Shown: positions 21,782 through 34,310, counted from the first letter of the stretch. The stretch: 64,000 nt of DNA from Cercospora beticola (GCF_033473495.1 NC_088941.1:1736001-1800000), one strand, 5' to 3'. A program made the numbers and translations. The notes: generated from the sequence alone by a model not told the origin.

Positions 21782-24586
21782 CTACAACAAGCAAAATGCC
21801 AACGCCACGATAAGTGCAATCACGCTGGTATGTTGTAGCGCACTCGCCTTCGCGCCGCCGCCTGTGTTTGATGGCTCTGGCGCGCTTGCTGTTTCCGATG
21901 GCGCTCTGTTGCTCTCCGAAGGCTTCGCTGTCGATGAAGAGGACCGCGAGCTTGTCCTCGAAGCTGTCTTTGTGGTTGACGAATCCGACGTCACGAGATC
22001 TGCTGTCACCGTACTCCCAAATGCCGCAACTATGATCTCAGTTCCGCTGATGGAGAAAGTCGTCTCGGATATCGTGACTGCTGGGCCTCCAGGTTGAAGG
22101 GTCTGGCTCCCGATGACGATATTCGTGGCCAGAGTTGGTGTAGCGACAACACCGTTCGGCAGCGTGATCGGAGAACCCGGCTGTGCCTCCTGCAAGGTCG
22201 AAGATTGCCCATCAATGTAGATGCCGTCTCCAGTCGCGGGAAGGGAATAAGTTGTGCCAGAGACAACAACTTCGGACCCAGGCAGAAGCGTCGTTCCAGG
22301 CAATATCAGCTCCGTCACACTTCCCACAGCCACGCCACCAGCAGTAGGCAAAGGCGATGCTACGCCATTCACCACAATGGAGCTTCCACTGTCGGCAAGC
22401 GAATACGTAGTTCCAGCAACGACAACGCTGGGCCCATCTTCACTCAACGTCTCGCCATCAGGAAGCACGTAAGCTCCATCTGCAACAGGAGTTGCAACTG
22501 CGCCGCCAAAGGTCACCGGCGCGCCGGCTGGGACTACAAGCTCTGAGGTCTGTCCATTGACCACAATTGCAGAAGCACCAGTGGCCAAGCTCAAGGTCGT
22601 TCCTGCTATCGTGACAGCTTCGCCGCCAGGAGTAAGGGTCTGAGAAGCGATCACAAACTCATTGGCAGCGTTGGCAGTAATCGTATTTGGTCCAAATGTC
22701 CACTCTGGCGCTGGCACATTCGCGGGTGCTTGAGGTTGTGCAATCGGCGTAGGATTTCCGTTGACGACTATTGCTGTGGCTTGCGAAGGAAGTTCGATCG
22801 TGTTTCCACCTTCAGTCACGGCCGGGCCTCCTGGACTTAGCGTTTGGTCACCGACTATGAAGTTTGTGTTGCTGTCTCCAGTAATCACATTGTCGCCCAA
22901 CGTGATTTTCGGTTGAGGGACAGGAACGTATGTGAAGACCGGGTTGTCTCCTGTGACTACATCTGGTTTATTGGCTTCCTCGGCAGGCTTCATGCCAATC
23001 ACACTGGCAATGATATCGCCGATGTTCTGTGTTGTTGGCTGTTGAGCAGGCGCATTAGGTGTATCCAAGGCAGTGCCAGGCCTCCCAAGCTGAGGCGCCT
23101 TTGGACTCGCTGTTGCTCGTGTCGGTGTCGCCAGCTGGTCCTCAGGCTTTGCGATGATGACGGTAGGCGCTGCGACAATGGTAGTCGGGGGCCTATCGAG
23201 TGTAGTGCCAGGCTTCGCGACGACTGGGGTCTCGGTAGGTCCAGGAGTGTCCAGCTCATCTGCTGTCGTCTCGATGACTGGAATCTGAGTGACCGGGTTC
23301 GGTGCCTTATCAGTCGTGGTATGAATCTCTGGTTCCGGCTTAGGTGATCCGGCTGAGGGCTTCAATGCTCCGTTCATGGTCATCGTGACATGGCTAGTAT
23401 CGGTGAGCTGGTTGACAGGGACGTGTACAGTCGGCTCGCCGTCTCCACCAAAGTTTGTGCATGAAGCGATGTCCGGAAATTCGCTCTTGATCTTCGGAAT
23501 CCCGGCGAGGAATTCTGGGAAATCCTCTGGCAGTCGAAACATGTACGCATCGACTGGTCCAGGCAGAACCCCAAACACAACTCCCTCGGCCCAGTCGGTG
23601 AAGTTGAAGTCGCTGTAGTCCCCGTCTGGAAAGGATTTCGCAAAGGTTGTGTTGATGTAGACATCGCCCGACGAGCCCGGGATAACTGGCCAGGCGCCAT
23701 TGAAGCCAGTGATGGTTGCCGTAGGATAGACGCTCGAGACTTGAGTCGCGAACCCGCCGCTGGGTGTAATCACTGAGTAAGAGGTATAGTCCGTAGTTTC
23801 GTAAGTAGCCATGCATTGTTTGCTGGTGTGGAGATTGATCGCAGAGAAGAGGAAGTACGGAGTGGGAGCATGGATTGTGAGCGATTGATCCGGAAAACTC
23901 GTGACAGTCGTGACATCGATCGAGGTTTTGCCGTAAAGAACTGCATTTGCTGGCAAAAGAGTGTTAGGCACGCCGGAAAGAATGTTCGTGGTGTTGTAGT
24001 ATATCGTCGAGTAGTCGAATTTTGTGATCGTGGTCGGGACCGTCGACGTGCATGTCGCATTCGAGAAACCTCCACAGAACCAGTCCGTAGTTGTTGCTGT
24101 CGCACTGATCGGAGAAAGGGTGTATTCTAGTGACTGCATGTGATGTGCACCATAGAATTCTGTTGCGTTGATGACTGTTTTTGTCGTTGAGTTGCCAGGA
24201 ACGAGCGTGTTGTTGTACTGCAACCATGTTGTAATTACAGTCGCAACTGTCAGATCCACACTCGAGGTCCACCATGTATTGATCCCGACTCCGTGGGGAT
24301 ATATGTAACAGCACGTCTCTGCTTCGCTCTTCGGAGGGGCTGTTGTTGTCGAGCGGATGCTGGTCGTCGTGTTTGTGGCCTTTGTCGCCGAAGGCAAGCT
24401 TAGACTCGCGGCGGTGGCAGGACTGCTGCTGGTGGTCGTAGTACTTGCTACGCTTGTAGCGTTCAACAGCTCTACAGATGTTCAGTATCGCTAAGGTAGA
24501 GGCTCTCGAGAAAACAAACCTTGTCGGATATACACGCGCCCCTCGCCAACCGTTGCTGCCACGAGGGCAAGTAGTGAGTACTTCAT
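21782..24586 (-). CDS. large Ser/Thr-rich, repeat-containing GPI-type cell-wall protein
   Basis: Exon 1 24586-24520 and exon 2 24471-21782 give 918 residues. Residues 1-~16 form a signal peptide (MKYSLLALVAATVGEG). A Thr/Ser stretch precedes a ~330-residue N-terminal domain with several Cys and N-glycosylation sites (ETCCYIYPHGVGINTWW, DWFCGGFSNATCTS). A Pro/Thr linker follows. Residues ~560-850 carry five related units of ~45-55 residues with the core IGSQTLxPGGPAV, then GTTYSL and AIVVNG. The C-terminus has a Ser-rich spacer, GGGAKASA as a possible omega site, and a hydrophobic end (VIALIVALAFCLL). This is the plan of a wall-linked GPI protein. The repeat type occurs in hypothetical proteins of Dothideomycetes; no biochemical function is known to me. 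Confidence 0.82.
22080..22910 (-). repeat. five degenerate ~50-codon repeats in wall protein
   Basis: The coding strand repeats the pattern hydrophobic-strand, IxSQTLxPGG or ILPGTTLLPGS, VxxxGTTxSL, then IVVNGxxSxL five times. Units differ enough in DNA to be old rather than a recent tandem duplication. Confidence 0.7.
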
Positions 24587-25308
24587 ATCGGCCCTATACT
24601 GCCCTGTGAGAACTTCAAACCCGCAACATCAATAGAGAAGACCACTAGGCAAGACTGAGTGAGAGTATGAAAGACAACAGAAATCAAGCGAAAACATCAA
24701 ATTCGTCCGTCTTACACTGAAGCGAACACCGCCATACTTACAAACCCTTCATCGGGCACAACAACGACAGGGCTCTTGCTGTCTTCCTAATAAAAGCGGC
24801 ATGGTGCGACGTGCGGCTGAGCAATATGTAACCAATCGACTGTGGAATGTGCAAGCAGGATGTGGGACCTGCAGAATCCTTCGACACACTTAGGACTTGT
24901 TAAAGGGCGAAGGAGCTGAAGGATTTTCGGCGCCGACGGGAGGACTGCGGGTCAGCCACCAGCGCGTGGAAAGGCGAAGATAATGGATCGAGGTGCCGCT
25001 GCATGTTCGAGCATTTGTTGGTTATAGTAGGAGTCAAGCAGATACAGATGCAAATGATGGAAGTCGTGAAGTTGAGCTTGGCAGCTTGTTTGATCGTGTC
25101 TAAATTTGGCTGCACGTGATGCTAGGTTTCCGGAACGACAAGCCGAACGACAGGCCGGTCAGGCATTGATTGTCAGTGAACACGAATTGCGTGATGGGCT
25201 GCTCTTGCACTAGAAGTGTATTTCAACCACACTCTTGCCATTTCGGTCTAGACTCTTTATTAGGTTCTTTCCTGTACTCTACATGCCGTCACTGTATCAT
25301 GAACATCG
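24587..25308. other. intergenic upstream of wall protein gene
   Basis: Contains the wall-protein promoter; an AT-rich element near 24785-24795 is the only TATA candidate. The terminator of the SLC43-like transporter lies at the right end. No gene seen. Confidence 0.45.
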
Positions 25309-27299
25309 TTACACTTCCTCCTCGATCGTCTCGGGCAACAAGCGAGTGGTCTCATCCACTTTGTGATTCTGGATCTCAACTTTGCGGCCCTGCGTCCAGA
25401 CATATCCCACCAGCATTACACCAAAGACCAACCCGAGAGAAGCGAGTATTACGTTGATGGGTATCGGGTTGTCGTGAAAGACTTCGTGATTCGCGGCATC
25501 GATCAGTGGCTGGCTGAGATTGATCAATCCACTGAAGCAAATGATGGTTCCATACACTCGCCCAAATGTGGCGAAGCCGAACACTTTCGCCGCGTAATCA
25601 CTAATGCGATGTTAGCTGCACTGATTGAAGCAGTTGAACTCGATTTGTTGACTTACGACATGGCGGAGTAGTACAGCGGTCTCAGCAAAACGAACAAGAT
25701 GACATTCCCATAAGCAGCCCACAGGAATGGCAGGGAGCCTAGAATGCCAACTGCTGTGATCAGAACCACAAGACCCAACAACATAACGGCCGTTGAAGTA
25801 TTGTCAAGCAAGAATCCAATGAATGGAGTCGCCGCCACGCCACCGATTGGCAGAGCAATATCGAAGAACGAGTTGACCGTTCTCGCCAGCTTTTCCGACC
25901 CGAGCATGTATTCGTATTGGGATCTGATCGTTGCAATGAAGAAGTTCATCCTGAGCATTTGAAGGACGGTGAGGAGAGTGATCAAGATGAACCAAGGAGA
26001 GAGCATCTGCTCTTTGGCCGATTTTCCGTGCAAGGCGCCCCAAACTCCACTGGCAACAAGATGCTCTCCCTGCTTCTCATCTCGAAGTTGACGCTCTTGT
26101 GCATCACCAATCAGATCCTCGAGCTTCTGCAAGTTTGATTCTCGATGCTCGCGTCGCTGTGCACGGAGCCGACTGACCTCGCCATCGCTGAACTCGTCGT
26201 CGGAATCGTGGACCTGCTCCGATGTCAGCGCTATCATCTTGAGTTATCGAAGAAGGTGAATCAACTCACATCGCGAGTCGCATCTTGCTCCTTTTCGATT
26301 TTGCGCTCCAGCTCGGGCAACGTCTTGTAGCCGTCGGCATTCATCACAGTCAGCTGAGCGATGAGGATGAATGCTGGCACAAGCAGGAAACCAAAGAAGA
26401 ACTTCTCTGGGCCAAATTTACCTTCACTCGATTCGTATGCCAAACGAAAGAAGAGGAAGACTGCGGCCTGTGAAACATTGTGTTAGTCGCTAACATAAAG
26501 AACACAGGCTGTCACACTCACCGATGCATCGAAAGCGCCCGTCACCATTGCTACAATCGTGCCAGACCATTTTGGAAAGGCGTTAGCGACTTGAAATGAC
26601 GGGACGAAGATAAAGGTGCCGCCGAGACTGAGAAAAATGTTGCCCGCAATGTAGCCATCGAACTCGGAAATGGCAAACGCGAGTGCCATCAACAAACTGC
26701 CTACAGCGAGGCTCAAGCTTCCAATGATACCGGCTACGCGAGGACCATATCTGTCGAGAATTGTGCCGACAACAAGTGCTGATACATTACATGTAGTACT
26801 CGCAATTGCGAAGAATGTGTTGAGCCTGTCGAGGTGTCAGTGGTGCCTGCAACGACTCGTCGATGGGCAACATACCTCAAATCCTGCTCGTAACAGACCT
26901 CGACACCCTCTTTGAGTTCCTCGTCGGAACAGAATTCGCGATAGACACCTTGGTCAACAAGAATGGGCTTCAATGCCGCGAAGCCAAATACAATGCCGGA
27001 TGCAAGCCAACAAGACACAATTGTGATGATCACCTGAGCTTTGGTCATCGGGTCAGCATGCGCTTCAAACAGTCTGAGAGGTAATGCTCACCAAGTCGCT
27101 GTGCCGTAGAGACTTTGTAGGCAGTCACAGCACCCTGAGGATGTGCTGGGTAAGATTCTGTCTCCGGTTCATGCAGGACATCGTAGGAAACCACTCGTCG
27201 CACAGATTTGACAGAACTATACCTCAGGTCTTTGCTGGGTGGCGCATGGGGCTCATAGTCAATGCCGTCTATCGATGTGACACGCTGGAGCAGAGACAT
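25309..27299 (-). CDS. MFS transporter of the SLC43/FMP42 type
   Basis: Six exons on the minus strand (27299-27092, 27038-26876, 26825-26522, 26467-26270, 26237-25657, 25600-25309) encode 581 residues. An N-terminal cytosolic tail of ~70 residues leads into helix 1 (VIITIVSCWLASGIVFGFAAL). Other landmarks are DRYGPRVAGIIGS between helices 2 and 3, FQVANAFPKWSGTIVAMVTGAFDAS, a ~120-residue acidic central loop (DSDDEFSDGEVSRLRAQRREHRE) and a second bundle of six helices ending DETTRLLPETIEEEV. The order and loop resemble yeast Fmp42 and mammalian SLC43 amino-acid transporters. The C-terminal acidic LLPE-type signal suggests a vacuolar or endosomal site, by inference. Substrate probably an amino acid. 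Five of the six exons would appear as separate small frames without splicing. Confidence 0.85.
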
Positions 27300-29757
27300 G
27301 GGACTTCCAACCTTGATTGCAGGGAGGGATCACTGTACAAGACCTGTTGAAGGCGTGCTTGTAGAGGAGAACAGTAGCGGACAACAGCAGCAAGATGGGA
27401 GAGACAGGAATCTGCAAGATAACGCGTCTCACGGTATGGCAGGGACCACTACTTTACTCGAAGCTTCTGCTCCACCACCAGATCTTCTGACAAGCACGAT
27501 AGACACGACAGACGCGACGAACGGCCAGGCCTTCTTCAAATTCTGCTGCTGAACGCCACTCCATTTGCTGTCTGCCTCGCTTTTGTGTGTCACGCTCCAT
27601 CTCGCCGGGTTTCTTTGCTCGATTGTGAATAGCGTATGTGGAGTCGAATATGGCCGATAGCGTCTCATATCGGTCTTGGCTGCCGAGTCACCGCGCTTGC
27701 TTCCCTTGTTCCGCTTTCGCTCAACTTGCGACTTTTGCACCACCATCAACATGTTTTTTCGACAACAGGGCAGAAAACTACGAAAGATTGCCCTCTCGCC
27801 TTCGTGCGACTGCCGGTTCTCGCACAAAGACGGTGTGCAGCATTTGCGACGCCACCAACTGCATGTGACACTTGGAAGCAAAGTCCCGCTCAGCCAGTAG
27901 CGTTGCGCAAGCTGCCACTTCTGGTCCGGTGCGACAGCTACTTTCAAGCTGGAGCGCTTGAAGAATGATAGCCGGATTGCTATAGCTGATCTCCGGGCCT
28001 GGATCGCCCGAGCGAAAGCTGTCGGCAGAGGTTGATCACAACTCGGCCCTTAGGGCTCGTCTACTGCGCCTGCTTGCCGACCGCCGTGCAGGATAGTATA
28101 AACGAGCTCTTCCCAGCTCGAAAGTCCTGATGCATGCCATCTCCAGCATGTTGTCTTTCATCCCATGCATGAACGAGGGTCGAGACTGCAAGGCCAGCAT
28201 GTTGAGTATCGCATCGCGGCAATCCAGCAGCACACGAACAGACGGTGAGTGTATCAGGAGTGCAGGTACGAACTTTCTTTACAGCTTGGAACCATGCGGC
28301 TACATATACGACCGCTACGCCTCGGACTAGACACCGCGCGCACACCTTCTTCATTCAGTCTTCACACTCTTCGTCACAAGAGCAAAGCAGGGATCCGAGC
28401 TATCATTCGGCCTCGAGACGAACAATGCGTCATCATCCGCGACAAGGATATCGGAACACGAGCACAAAGTATCACTTCGGAGCGTAGCACGAGCCAAACC
28501 GCTCGGACTTCATTCCTCGTTCAACAGCAAAGTGGAGTTGCGCTCTTGGCCGATCTGATCACGGTGATGATCTGAAGGCATGGCGTTTTCTTCGTGCCGC
28601 GCCATGAAGACTACGCCGCAGACAACGAGCACTTGTTACACAAAACTGGTGGCTTTTTGGAAGCGTGACATTCTCTCGCGATCAACTGCGTTCCGCAATG
28701 CACAGCGCAGGAGCCCGCAATCTGCTTTTGCGCGCAAATCCGATCGTAGAGCGAGTTTGGACCTGGAGGTGTCTTATATCCCCGCGCCACTCTCATGCCA
28801 CCACGGCGAGCACTCTGCAGCCATGTCTTACCCTGCCGCGACCATTAATCAAACAGCAAACACCGATGTATGCAGCTACTACGCGTGGCAGATCGCGTGA
28901 ACTGCCAGAATTCTATCGCCATTATGCTGATCAATCCTCCTATCGCATCCCGCTCACTGGTAGCGAGATTATGCGTCTTGGTTGGCACTGCACGCCAAAA
29001 GCGATCGCACTCAAAGGCTCGTGATGAGAGGGTTTGCGAGACGGCTCCTTCCCAATGCCAACAACGCGAACATGTTCAAGGCTTTGTTCCTACGTAAAAG
29101 GCGTCCATAGCTTCACCCTGATCTGCGTGTCGACCATGCGTCTAAGATTACACACCCGGTCGCCAAACTTTTAGCATGTTCGAGCTCGTAACTTAGTCCG
29201 AAGCCATCCCCTGTTTAGCAGCCGCTAACCTCACCTCAAGTCCGGAAATCAGGATTCTGCCTGCGGGCAACAACATTCCGTAGGGTTTTGCGGCCACGCA
29301 CGGCATGTGTCTGAGGATGAAATACAACCCGTGGCAGGGTAAGCGAAAAAGACAAACCAAAATCCTTTGACAGATCCTCCAGATTTCCACCGCATGAAGG
29401 TGACACAAGCCCGCCCATTTCACAAATTCTGCAGGAACCCGCTTCGCACATCTCACGACACCTGGACACTGCCACCCTTGCTGCGCAGCAAGACTAGACT
29501 TGCCTCCGTCCAGGCGTGGGTGGTCATGGATCTGCACATCGCCAATTGAATCAAGCCTGGGCTCCGAACATCTACAACCCTGATGCCGACGAAGAACCGG
29601 ACCACACAGGATGCGAACAAAGGAACGTCATGAAGAGTGTGCGTCTCCTCATCTGCCTGCCATGCGCAGAACCGCTGGAAGGCATCCGAATCGATTCGCG
29701 ACTCTGCTGCCGTCGTTGAAAGAACACCGGAACTCCGAATCACCTGAACGCGACGAG
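27300..29757. other. 2.4-kb gene-poor interval
   Basis: Many short frames on both strands, none with motifs, signal peptide, splice-supported continuity or the codon pattern of the neighbours. The base composition is not obviously AT-rich, so there is no visible sign of RIP-degraded transposon. The left end should hold the promoter of the SLC43-like gene. I see nothing else. Confidence 0.4.
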
Positions 29758-30579
29758 ATGGATCCGAGAAGGGATTCGGAGGTGTCGTCCCCCAGCTCCC
29801 TGTTCTCCGGCACGACCTTCTGGACAGAGGCCTCAGACGACGACAACCGACCAGAGCCTCCACCACTCATCCACTCTCTGTTCGAGGAGCTCTCTCAAAC
29901 TTGGCAATTCGTCGTGGCAGATCCGGTATCGCGAAGGGCAATCATCGTGGACCCCCAGCTAGACAACGCACCATCAGCAACATCGATCTCCACAATCGCC
30001 GCGGATCGTGTATTGTCAGTCGTACGCCAGAACCGGTATACCGTCGATCGTATCCTCCACACCCACGAATCGAGAGACCACCCTTCCTCAGCCTGGTACC
30101 TCCGAGCACAACTTCTCCAATCCACCGGCCACGCACCCAAAGTCACCATCGGCAAAACAATGGCAGCTGTACATCGCATGTACAAGCGAAAATACAGCAT
30201 GCGAGCTGCAGATGGCAGTCCGTGGAGTAGCGAGTACGAAGACACCAGACTCGCAGATGGTCAAACCTTCTCCATCGGCAACCTCAAAGCAACGGCGCTA
30301 CACTTCCCTGGTGGAACGTACGCCTTCGTCATTGGCCAGCATATCTTCGCAGGCGCTTCCAAGGCCGAACTCGAGCTCCGCGCTCGGAACAACATGTTGA
30401 TTCGCGATCTCCAGAGTTTCCGCATCTACACCAGTAACGATGCTCCGCCGGAGAGAAAAGCGCAATTGACGCCAATTTATGAGCGGGAACGGCCGATTGG
30501 GAAGAGCGGAAAGAAGCTGGTGATCCGGTATGCTGCAGAAGGTGGTCTTGAGGATCTGGAGGAACTTGACGGAGCCTGA
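29758..30579 (+). CDS. metallo-beta-lactamase-fold protein lacking metal ligands
   Basis: Single exon, 273 residues from the ATG at 29758; the frame also has ATGs at 29611 and 29662, but the chosen start avoids a leader without conservation. After ~40 Ser-rich residues the MBL fold begins (WQFVVADPVSRRAIIVDP, then RVLSVVRQNRYTVDRILHTH). At the place of the ETHE1/glyoxalase-II motif T-H-x-H-x-D-H the protein has T-H103-E-S105-R-D107-H108, so one metal His is Ser. The later P-G-H is P-G-G186 and the G-D of the bridging aspartate is G199-A200. Relatives include persulfide dioxygenases and hydroxyacylglutathione hydrolases. Because three ligands differ, I expect a structural or binding role instead of hydrolysis; that is inference. 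Confidence 0.8.
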   Translation: MDPRRDSEVSSPSSLFSGTTFWTEASDDDNRPEPPPLIHSLFEELSQTWQFVVADPVSRRAIIVDPQLDNAPSATSISTIAADRVLSVVRQNRYTVDRILHTHESRDHPSSAWYLRAQLLQSTGHAPKVTIGKTMAAVHRMYKRKYSMRAADGSPWSSEYEDTRLADGQTFSIGNLKATALHFPGGTYAFVIGQHIFAGASKAELELRARNNMLIRDLQSFRIYTSNDAPPERKAQLTPIYERERPIGKSGKKLVIRYAAEGGLEDLEELDGA

Positions 30580-30823
30580 GTATTCGGTTGCCCCGGATGG
30601 CAATCGGGTCGATATTTCTTTGCATCATTTGCATGATTCTCATGATACCCAGGATCGGAGTTGGAGGCGGCATTTTCTCGAAGTCCATGTAGAGCTCCTT
30701 CCCTTATTAGTCATTTTCCTCTTTAGCATTGAGCTGTAAAATAGTCCTGTGTCATCCCGCGGAGTGGCGTTTGTGTATAATGTATCAATAGTCGACATGG
30801 ACCGCCGACATGTCCCATGCGCC

Positions 30824-32778
30824 TCAAAGACCAGCAAGCTCTCCGGGGCCCATTGCAAGTCCCTGCATGCCGTCGCTGTAGAACATGTCGAACCAGGACA
30901 TGTCAGGTGCGAAGCCTGTCATATCGCCAATAGCGCTGTCGTATGATGATGCTGACTGTACAGATGCGGTCTCTGCACGAGGGTGGAAGATCTCATGCGC
31001 TGCCTTCTTGAGCTGTTGTCCGACATATGTCGCAATCGACCAGTTTCGACTGAGCGACTTCAGCACGCCAACAATCAAAGCGACCCGATCACGATTCGGT
31101 TCTGTCGTTGCCTTCGGATATGCCGAGCACGCGGAAAGTTGGACCACGCATGCGAAAACCAGTCCGCAAATGAAAAAAGGCGAATATCTTTCCACGGGCA
31201 GCGATGCCAAATTTGTCAATTCCTTGGAAGCCGAAAGCGCCTTGGCCGCATGCTGTGAGGATGTAGGCGAAACTTGCTCCATGTGACGACGCGCGCAAGC
31301 AATTTCTGCTGATGCTGGCATGGTAATCGGTAACTCGCTCCTAGGAAAGTGTAAGAAGATATTAGAAATGTAAACGAACAAAAACGCTTGGAACATCATC
31401 TGGTCGACCTCGCCGCTGCGCAGCACGATCCCAGCTTTGTCGTTTGGTATGTGGAATTTCCAGCTGGCCATGGCATTGTCGATCGATTGGATGCTGTCGG
31501 CGTGCACTTCGTTCGCACTCGATACGGCTATCACTCGTGCAAGTATGCGAATTGCGTCGATGCGATAGGAAGCCGAGGAAAAGTGCCAGTCCTCGTCGCC
31601 AAATAGCCGATCATCGTACTTTTCCAGGGAAAGTGGCTGAGGGATCCTGCATTGGTCATAGGCCTCATCCTCACATGGGAGTAGGGTGGTGATGTTGACC
31701 GAATTGCTCTTGAAGGTCGTCTGCCGATGAAGAGAAGCAAAGTATCCATCTGTGACGAATAGCTCCCACCATGTACGTCGCAGGCTTTCCTCATACACTG
31801 TATCTCCGCGACCTTGCTGAAAAGCAAACTCTGCCTGATACATACCAAGCTCCAGTGCCACATCTGCCGCCTTGGATATCGCAGCCATCGCGCCCAAAGG
31901 CTCATATCGTGCGTGTAGAGACATGGAATAAAGCAGCGACGCTTGAACCATCTCAGGAGACTTCTCATTGCTGTTGGAAGCAAGAGCCTCTGCTGCCGTG
32001 GACCGGATCGTGTCGCTTGAGATGATTGGCGCGTATTGGCTGCCTATGAATCTGACGACCAATTTGAGGTATTCCGGGTAGCCTTGGTTGAGGAAGCGGC
32101 TTCGTGGTACCAGCATGGGATGGCTAGGATGAAAGTTGGCATAGTATAAGTTGACCAGATGTTCGTCCTCGGAACGGAGCGATGACGGCGTGCCCGAGGT
32201 GGACGATGCGGGAGTGGAGACCTAGAGTATCACAACATCAGTGACATTCCCTCAAGCTGCGGATAGTCCTGGCCTGGCGCATGGCTGTATCTGGCTGCGG
32301 CAGTGCGACTGGAAGCAACTTAAGAATCAATCACGTACCTGTTGCCCTGTATAGCTACTGCCGTCGCGGCTTTGATCAGTCCAGGAATGCGGCGGTGAGA
32401 GGTCTGTCGAGATGTTGGATATTCTTGGTCCATGATTGGTCTCTGGAGTATGGGTCGTGTAAGAAGCGGCTACTGGGAGTGGTCGTTGTGGTTGGTTTGC
32501 TCCTGGCGCCTGGCTCGTCGCGACTTGTCTCTTGACGCGACCTCCACAACCACGCCGCGATGCTATATAGTTACAATGAAGGCCTCGATCGCGACACCGA
32601 GAGCAGACGGGTGTCATCGCGTCGCACTTTAGATGCTTCTCGCGGCAGGCTAATTTCCACCAGTCAGCGGATGTTCCCATCCCCTTGAATTCTCTGCATT
32701 CTAGTCATTGCCTCAATGTCCGATGCACATACCCCGACAAGCCAACGGCGATGGACGCTGCGATGTTTGCGCCATCAT
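30824..32778 (-). CDS. Zn(II)2Cys6 fungal transcription factor
   Basis: Exons 32778-32733, 32649-32339 and 32221-30824 on the minus strand give 584 residues. The binuclear cluster has Cys at 14, 17, 24, 31, 34 and 41 (spacing 2-6-6-2-6), but the first intron falls between Cys14 and Cys17, so the cluster only appears after splicing (LACRACREKHLKCD). A Ser/Pro linker follows. The middle region (FHPSHPMLVPRSRFL, MSLHARYEPLGAMAAISKAADVALELGM, ESLRRTWWELFVTDGYFAS) matches the fungal-specific regulatory domain PF04082. The C-terminal part is variable and ends MFYSDGMQGLAMGPGE, a possible acidic activation region. DNA-bound regulator of unknown target; no metabolic cluster adjoins it, as the neighbours are the MBL-like gene and ALA synthase. 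Confidence 0.88.
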
Positions 32779-34310
32779 GGGGACTAAGCCAATCCGTCTC
32801 GGTCAACAAGACTGCGCGCGATAGATGGAACGTTCCGCCGGACAGTACCTGCCGCCGGTAGGTGCGTGAAGTGGATCGATGTGCCAGCAAGATCGACGAG
32901 ATGGAGATCCACGCTCTGCTTGTGTATTCTTAGTCGCTGCACGCACTGGTTCGACAGCGAAGACTCCAGAGCCCAAGGTGAGCTCATGAACAGATTTGCG
33001 TGCAGAGGGCGCCAGCGCTGCGGATAAGGACTGTCCACTCTTATTGAAGTATTCCTGAGTGGCGAGGTATATTGAGCGTTGACGAAATCGACATGAAGGC
33101 CGTGGGGCTGGAACCGAGATTCTGGGCAGGAAGCCGATGAGATGCAACTGTGGTTCGGAGCGATAGTGCGATGCAAACACCCTTCTTGGGGAAGCGTGCA
33201 TTCGATGTACTCGGGCGACAATGTTGTTGCATTCGAGGCTCTCGGGGACGCTCATACTTGCAGGGAGCAATCGGCGAGTAAATATCGAAAATGTACAGCA
33301 TTATGGGGGGTAAGCAGGCCGAACCATACGATGATAATCCAAAGTAGCATTGCCGTGCTGCCGCTCGCAATTCAGCGTGGGGGCCAGATACTCCTCACAA
33401 TGTGCGAAAATCTGTACTGTGTGAGTGAGCACCGCCTAAAGATTGTTACGCTGTATCCATTGACGAAGCGATTGGACTTCTAGAATTTCAACCGCCTTCG
33501 TATCAAGCACAATGTCCCAGGGTCCGGTTGATCCTTCGGTATAGTTGTCGCTGTGCATTTGTCGGCGACTCAAATGCAACTCATCCCTGCACACACCCTG
33601 GTCGTCAGCTTGGGAGCGAAGAGAATGGTGGGACTTCATGTTATTATTGATGCGCCCATGCGTTCGCATGATTCCGTGATTGCGCTGTGTCTCACCAAGA
33701 TGGCCATGCCTACATAATCTGTATGCATCAGCAGTTTGATCTTCAGTATCTACTTGCTGACCAGAAAGTCGGTATGCGTGAGTTGACGCCACAGCAGACA
33801 GGGAAGTAGGATTTTCACCAGGCAGGGCTTGATCAGAAAGGCATAACTTTGCCGCATCGTTCCGGCGAATTCTTCTACGGCATGGCCGCCTTCGCGCTCG
33901 AATCGATCTTCATCCTGTCGCGAAGCCGAGAAGCACTGCAATGTCAGTGTGCCAATGTCGTGCTCATCAGCTGCAGCAGGAGCCACGAAATCAGCTTATG
34001 CAACCAACAATTGCCAGACCTGTATAACATGAACAAATTTCAGAAATCTGACACAGAGAGAAAGGAAGGGGAAGCAATATGCGATAGCTCAAGGGTCACA
34101 ACGTATTGTGACCCGAGCAGGATATCAAAATGATTGTATTTGGGTGAGTCGAATCATAGAAGAATCTCGCACTCATCAGCGGAACTATCTCGAAATTTTG
34201 CATCTCTCAGGCCTTCAGAAAATGGCGACAAATCGCAGAGCATTGGCAGCATCGGACACGCGCGCAGGAAAGGCGGACAAGTAGACAAGCGCAAACTTGT
34301 GTTGCGTGGC
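32779..34310. other. intergenic between transcription factor and ALA synthase genes
   Basis: 1.5 kb. It should hold the transcription factor promoter and the ALA synthase terminator. Several short frames on both strands (for example 33436-33792 minus) lack any family feature. I see no repeat or RNA gene. Confidence 0.45.

Noticed and set aside
27429..27947. 172-codon minus-strand frame
   Set aside because: No recognisable domain; composition unlike neighbouring genes; no splice partners found.
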